The notes below the pieces were generated by a model. It was not told the origin of the DNA and made no database searches. It was given only the letters and a program-made list of their open reading frames with translations. Of a DNA stretch of 64,000 nt, positions 63,065 through 64,000 are shown piece after piece (position 1 is the first letter of the stretch; each line of letters opens with the position of its first letter). Source of the stretch: Odontocerum albicorne (taxonomy: Eukaryota > Arthropoda > Insecta > Trichoptera > Odontoceridae); NCBI GenBank assembly GCA_949825065.1, contig OX463855.1, forward strand, positions 40,496,301 to 40,560,300, written 5' to 3'. A program made the translations under genes and the position numbers.

Positions 63065-63405
63065 CCACCGAATACTAAGGTGGAAAATATCCCTGTGTCA
63101 TTCGAGGCAAGTGCAGTGCGTTATCATGTGGCCATGTAACACCACTCATGCTGTTATAGGAGTCAATATAAGGCATCATACAGCGCGACGTACAATACAA
63201 GATCGAAAACTTCTTTATTTTTTTATGAGTGCCACTTTTATGAGCGCCTTGTCACGCTGTGACAAAAAAGTAACTGCTTCAAAGCAGCCCCTACTCCGGC
63301 GGCAACACACCGAAGTATGAAAAGAAAAGAAGTGATGATGGACTTATGGTAGAAGGTAAAGTGAGAAATAAGTATGATTAATAGAAGATTCTACATGACG
63401 ACATG
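63065..63405. other. No gene seen
   Basis: Plus frame 63039-63320 has no recognisable domain. Confidence 0.35.
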
Positions 63406-63410
63406 TAAAC

Positions 63411-63775
63411 GAAGTATTTAACTGGATTAAAACTATATTTTTTTGTTTTCTGGGTACTATCCTTTACTGTCCATGCAGTGAGACTCTGGAATCAGTTACA
63501 AACCAATATAAGACTCGCACGAAGTATTTAACTGGATTAAAACTATATTTTTTGTTTGCTGGGTACTATCCTTTACTGTCCATGCAGTGAGACTCTGGAA
63601 TCAGTTACAAACCAATATAAGACTCGCTCCGTCCTTGGCATGCTTTAAGAAGCGATTGAATAAACTCTTAATTTCTAATCAGTAAAATAACGAGTTTCAT
63701 TCCTGATTTTTCTTTTCCTTTCCTCTCCTCCATCCCTTCCTTTCCTTTTGATTGATGATATCCCGCTTTAATTCT
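63411..63775 (+). mobile_element. LINE-C 3' fragment with a 110-bp tandem duplication
   Basis: CGAAGTATTTAACTGGATTA .. TACTGTCCATGCAGTGAGAC .. AACCAATATAAGACTCGC occurs at 63411 and again from 63520. The second copy continues through GCATGCTTTAAGAAGCGATT to the polypyrimidine CCATCCCTTCCTTTCCTTTT and truncates before the tail. Confidence 0.8.
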
Positions 63776-63799
63776 CACTTTAATTACCATTAATTTAAT

Positions 63800-63895
63800 T
63801 AAGGCATTGAATAAACAGTGTTTGATCAAACAAATGACAATGTCTTAAAACCTCCACACCGTTAATGCCTTAACTATAAACAATATAGAAACATA
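63800..63895 (+). repeat. Repeat P 3' fragment
   Basis: AAGGCATTGAATAAACAGTG, TTTGATCAAACAAATGACAA, CCTCCACACCGTTAATGCC. The core is missing. Confidence 0.75.
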
Positions 63896-64000
63896 TTCAG
63901 CTTTAGGTGGAGTGTAATATATATGTCTAGTGTTCAAAATGTTTTTAATTGACCAACAACATGAGATCCATCATCCTACGCCACAATAGTGTTCGTATCA
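63896..64000 (-). repeat. Repeat R fragment and window edge
   Basis: ACATATTCAGCTTTAGGTGG, AGTGTAATATA complements the repeat R motif. The last ~50 bases are unclassified. Confidence 0.5.

Overview
This window looks like a piece of a large, AT-rich arthropod genome, most probably an insect, in a gene-poor region or a very long intron. Evidence: many decayed mariner transposases of several lineages, many 5'-truncated RTE-type and Jockey/CR1-type non-LTR retrotransposon tails, tRNA-derived SINEs, TTAA-flanked and hAT-type non-autonomous elements, and long satellite arrays. I found no convincing host protein-coding gene, rRNA or functional tRNA gene. Nearly all longer open frames are transposon remnants or artefacts of tandem repeats, including a 939-codon frame at 40555-43374 (-). 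I cannot fix the order or species from sequence alone.

Layout. 1-7.7 kb: LINE 3' tails, SINEs, a hAT MITE with a perfect 8-bp target duplication, and a 39-bp satellite. 7.7-20 kb: a 52-bp satellite inside an RTE copy, a TTAA element inside a SINE, a zinc-finger RTE tail, nested LINEs, a 225-bp hairpin MITE, a 43-bp satellite and an 835-bp inverted-repeat transposon. 20-31.4 kb: a TTAA element, an 85-bp satellite, an RTE inside a dispersed repeat, a 208-bp triplication, mariners, a compound AT/CATATA microsatellite and a hAT MITE. 31.4-47.5 kb: RTE copies (one with an 18-bp target duplication, one split by a TTAA element), more mariners and a 2.7-kb 87-bp satellite. 47.5-64 kb: fold-back repeats, paired SINEs, a mariner, several RTE lineages, a 0.97-kb segmental tandem duplication, a 43-bp satellite and a second copy of the TTAA MITE.

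Main themes. (1) Insertions can be read as layers: at several sites the empty site can be inferred from another repeat copy. (2) At least three satellites appear to be seeded from transposon sequence; two came from the same short coding segment of one RTE family. (3) The SINE and one LINE share a 3' tail, which suggests a mobilisation partnership. (4) A dispersed repeat ('repeat P'), often in head-to-head inverted pairs, carries a motif resembling a hammerhead-ribozyme core (CTGAWGA, GNRA-looped stem, GAAAC). This is the most interesting candidate for something functional.

Labels used: RTE-a (tail like GHVER...VSAYP), RTE-b (C-terminal zinc finger), RTE-c (GRPKNSW), RTE-d (MLRIPW), RTE-e (GRPQARW), RTE-f (DELYNIYK), RTE-g (LLGISWRDH), RTE-h (GRPKRRW); LINE-J and LINE-C (Jockey/CR1-like); SINE A and SINE B; repeats P, Q and R (dispersed, unclassified).
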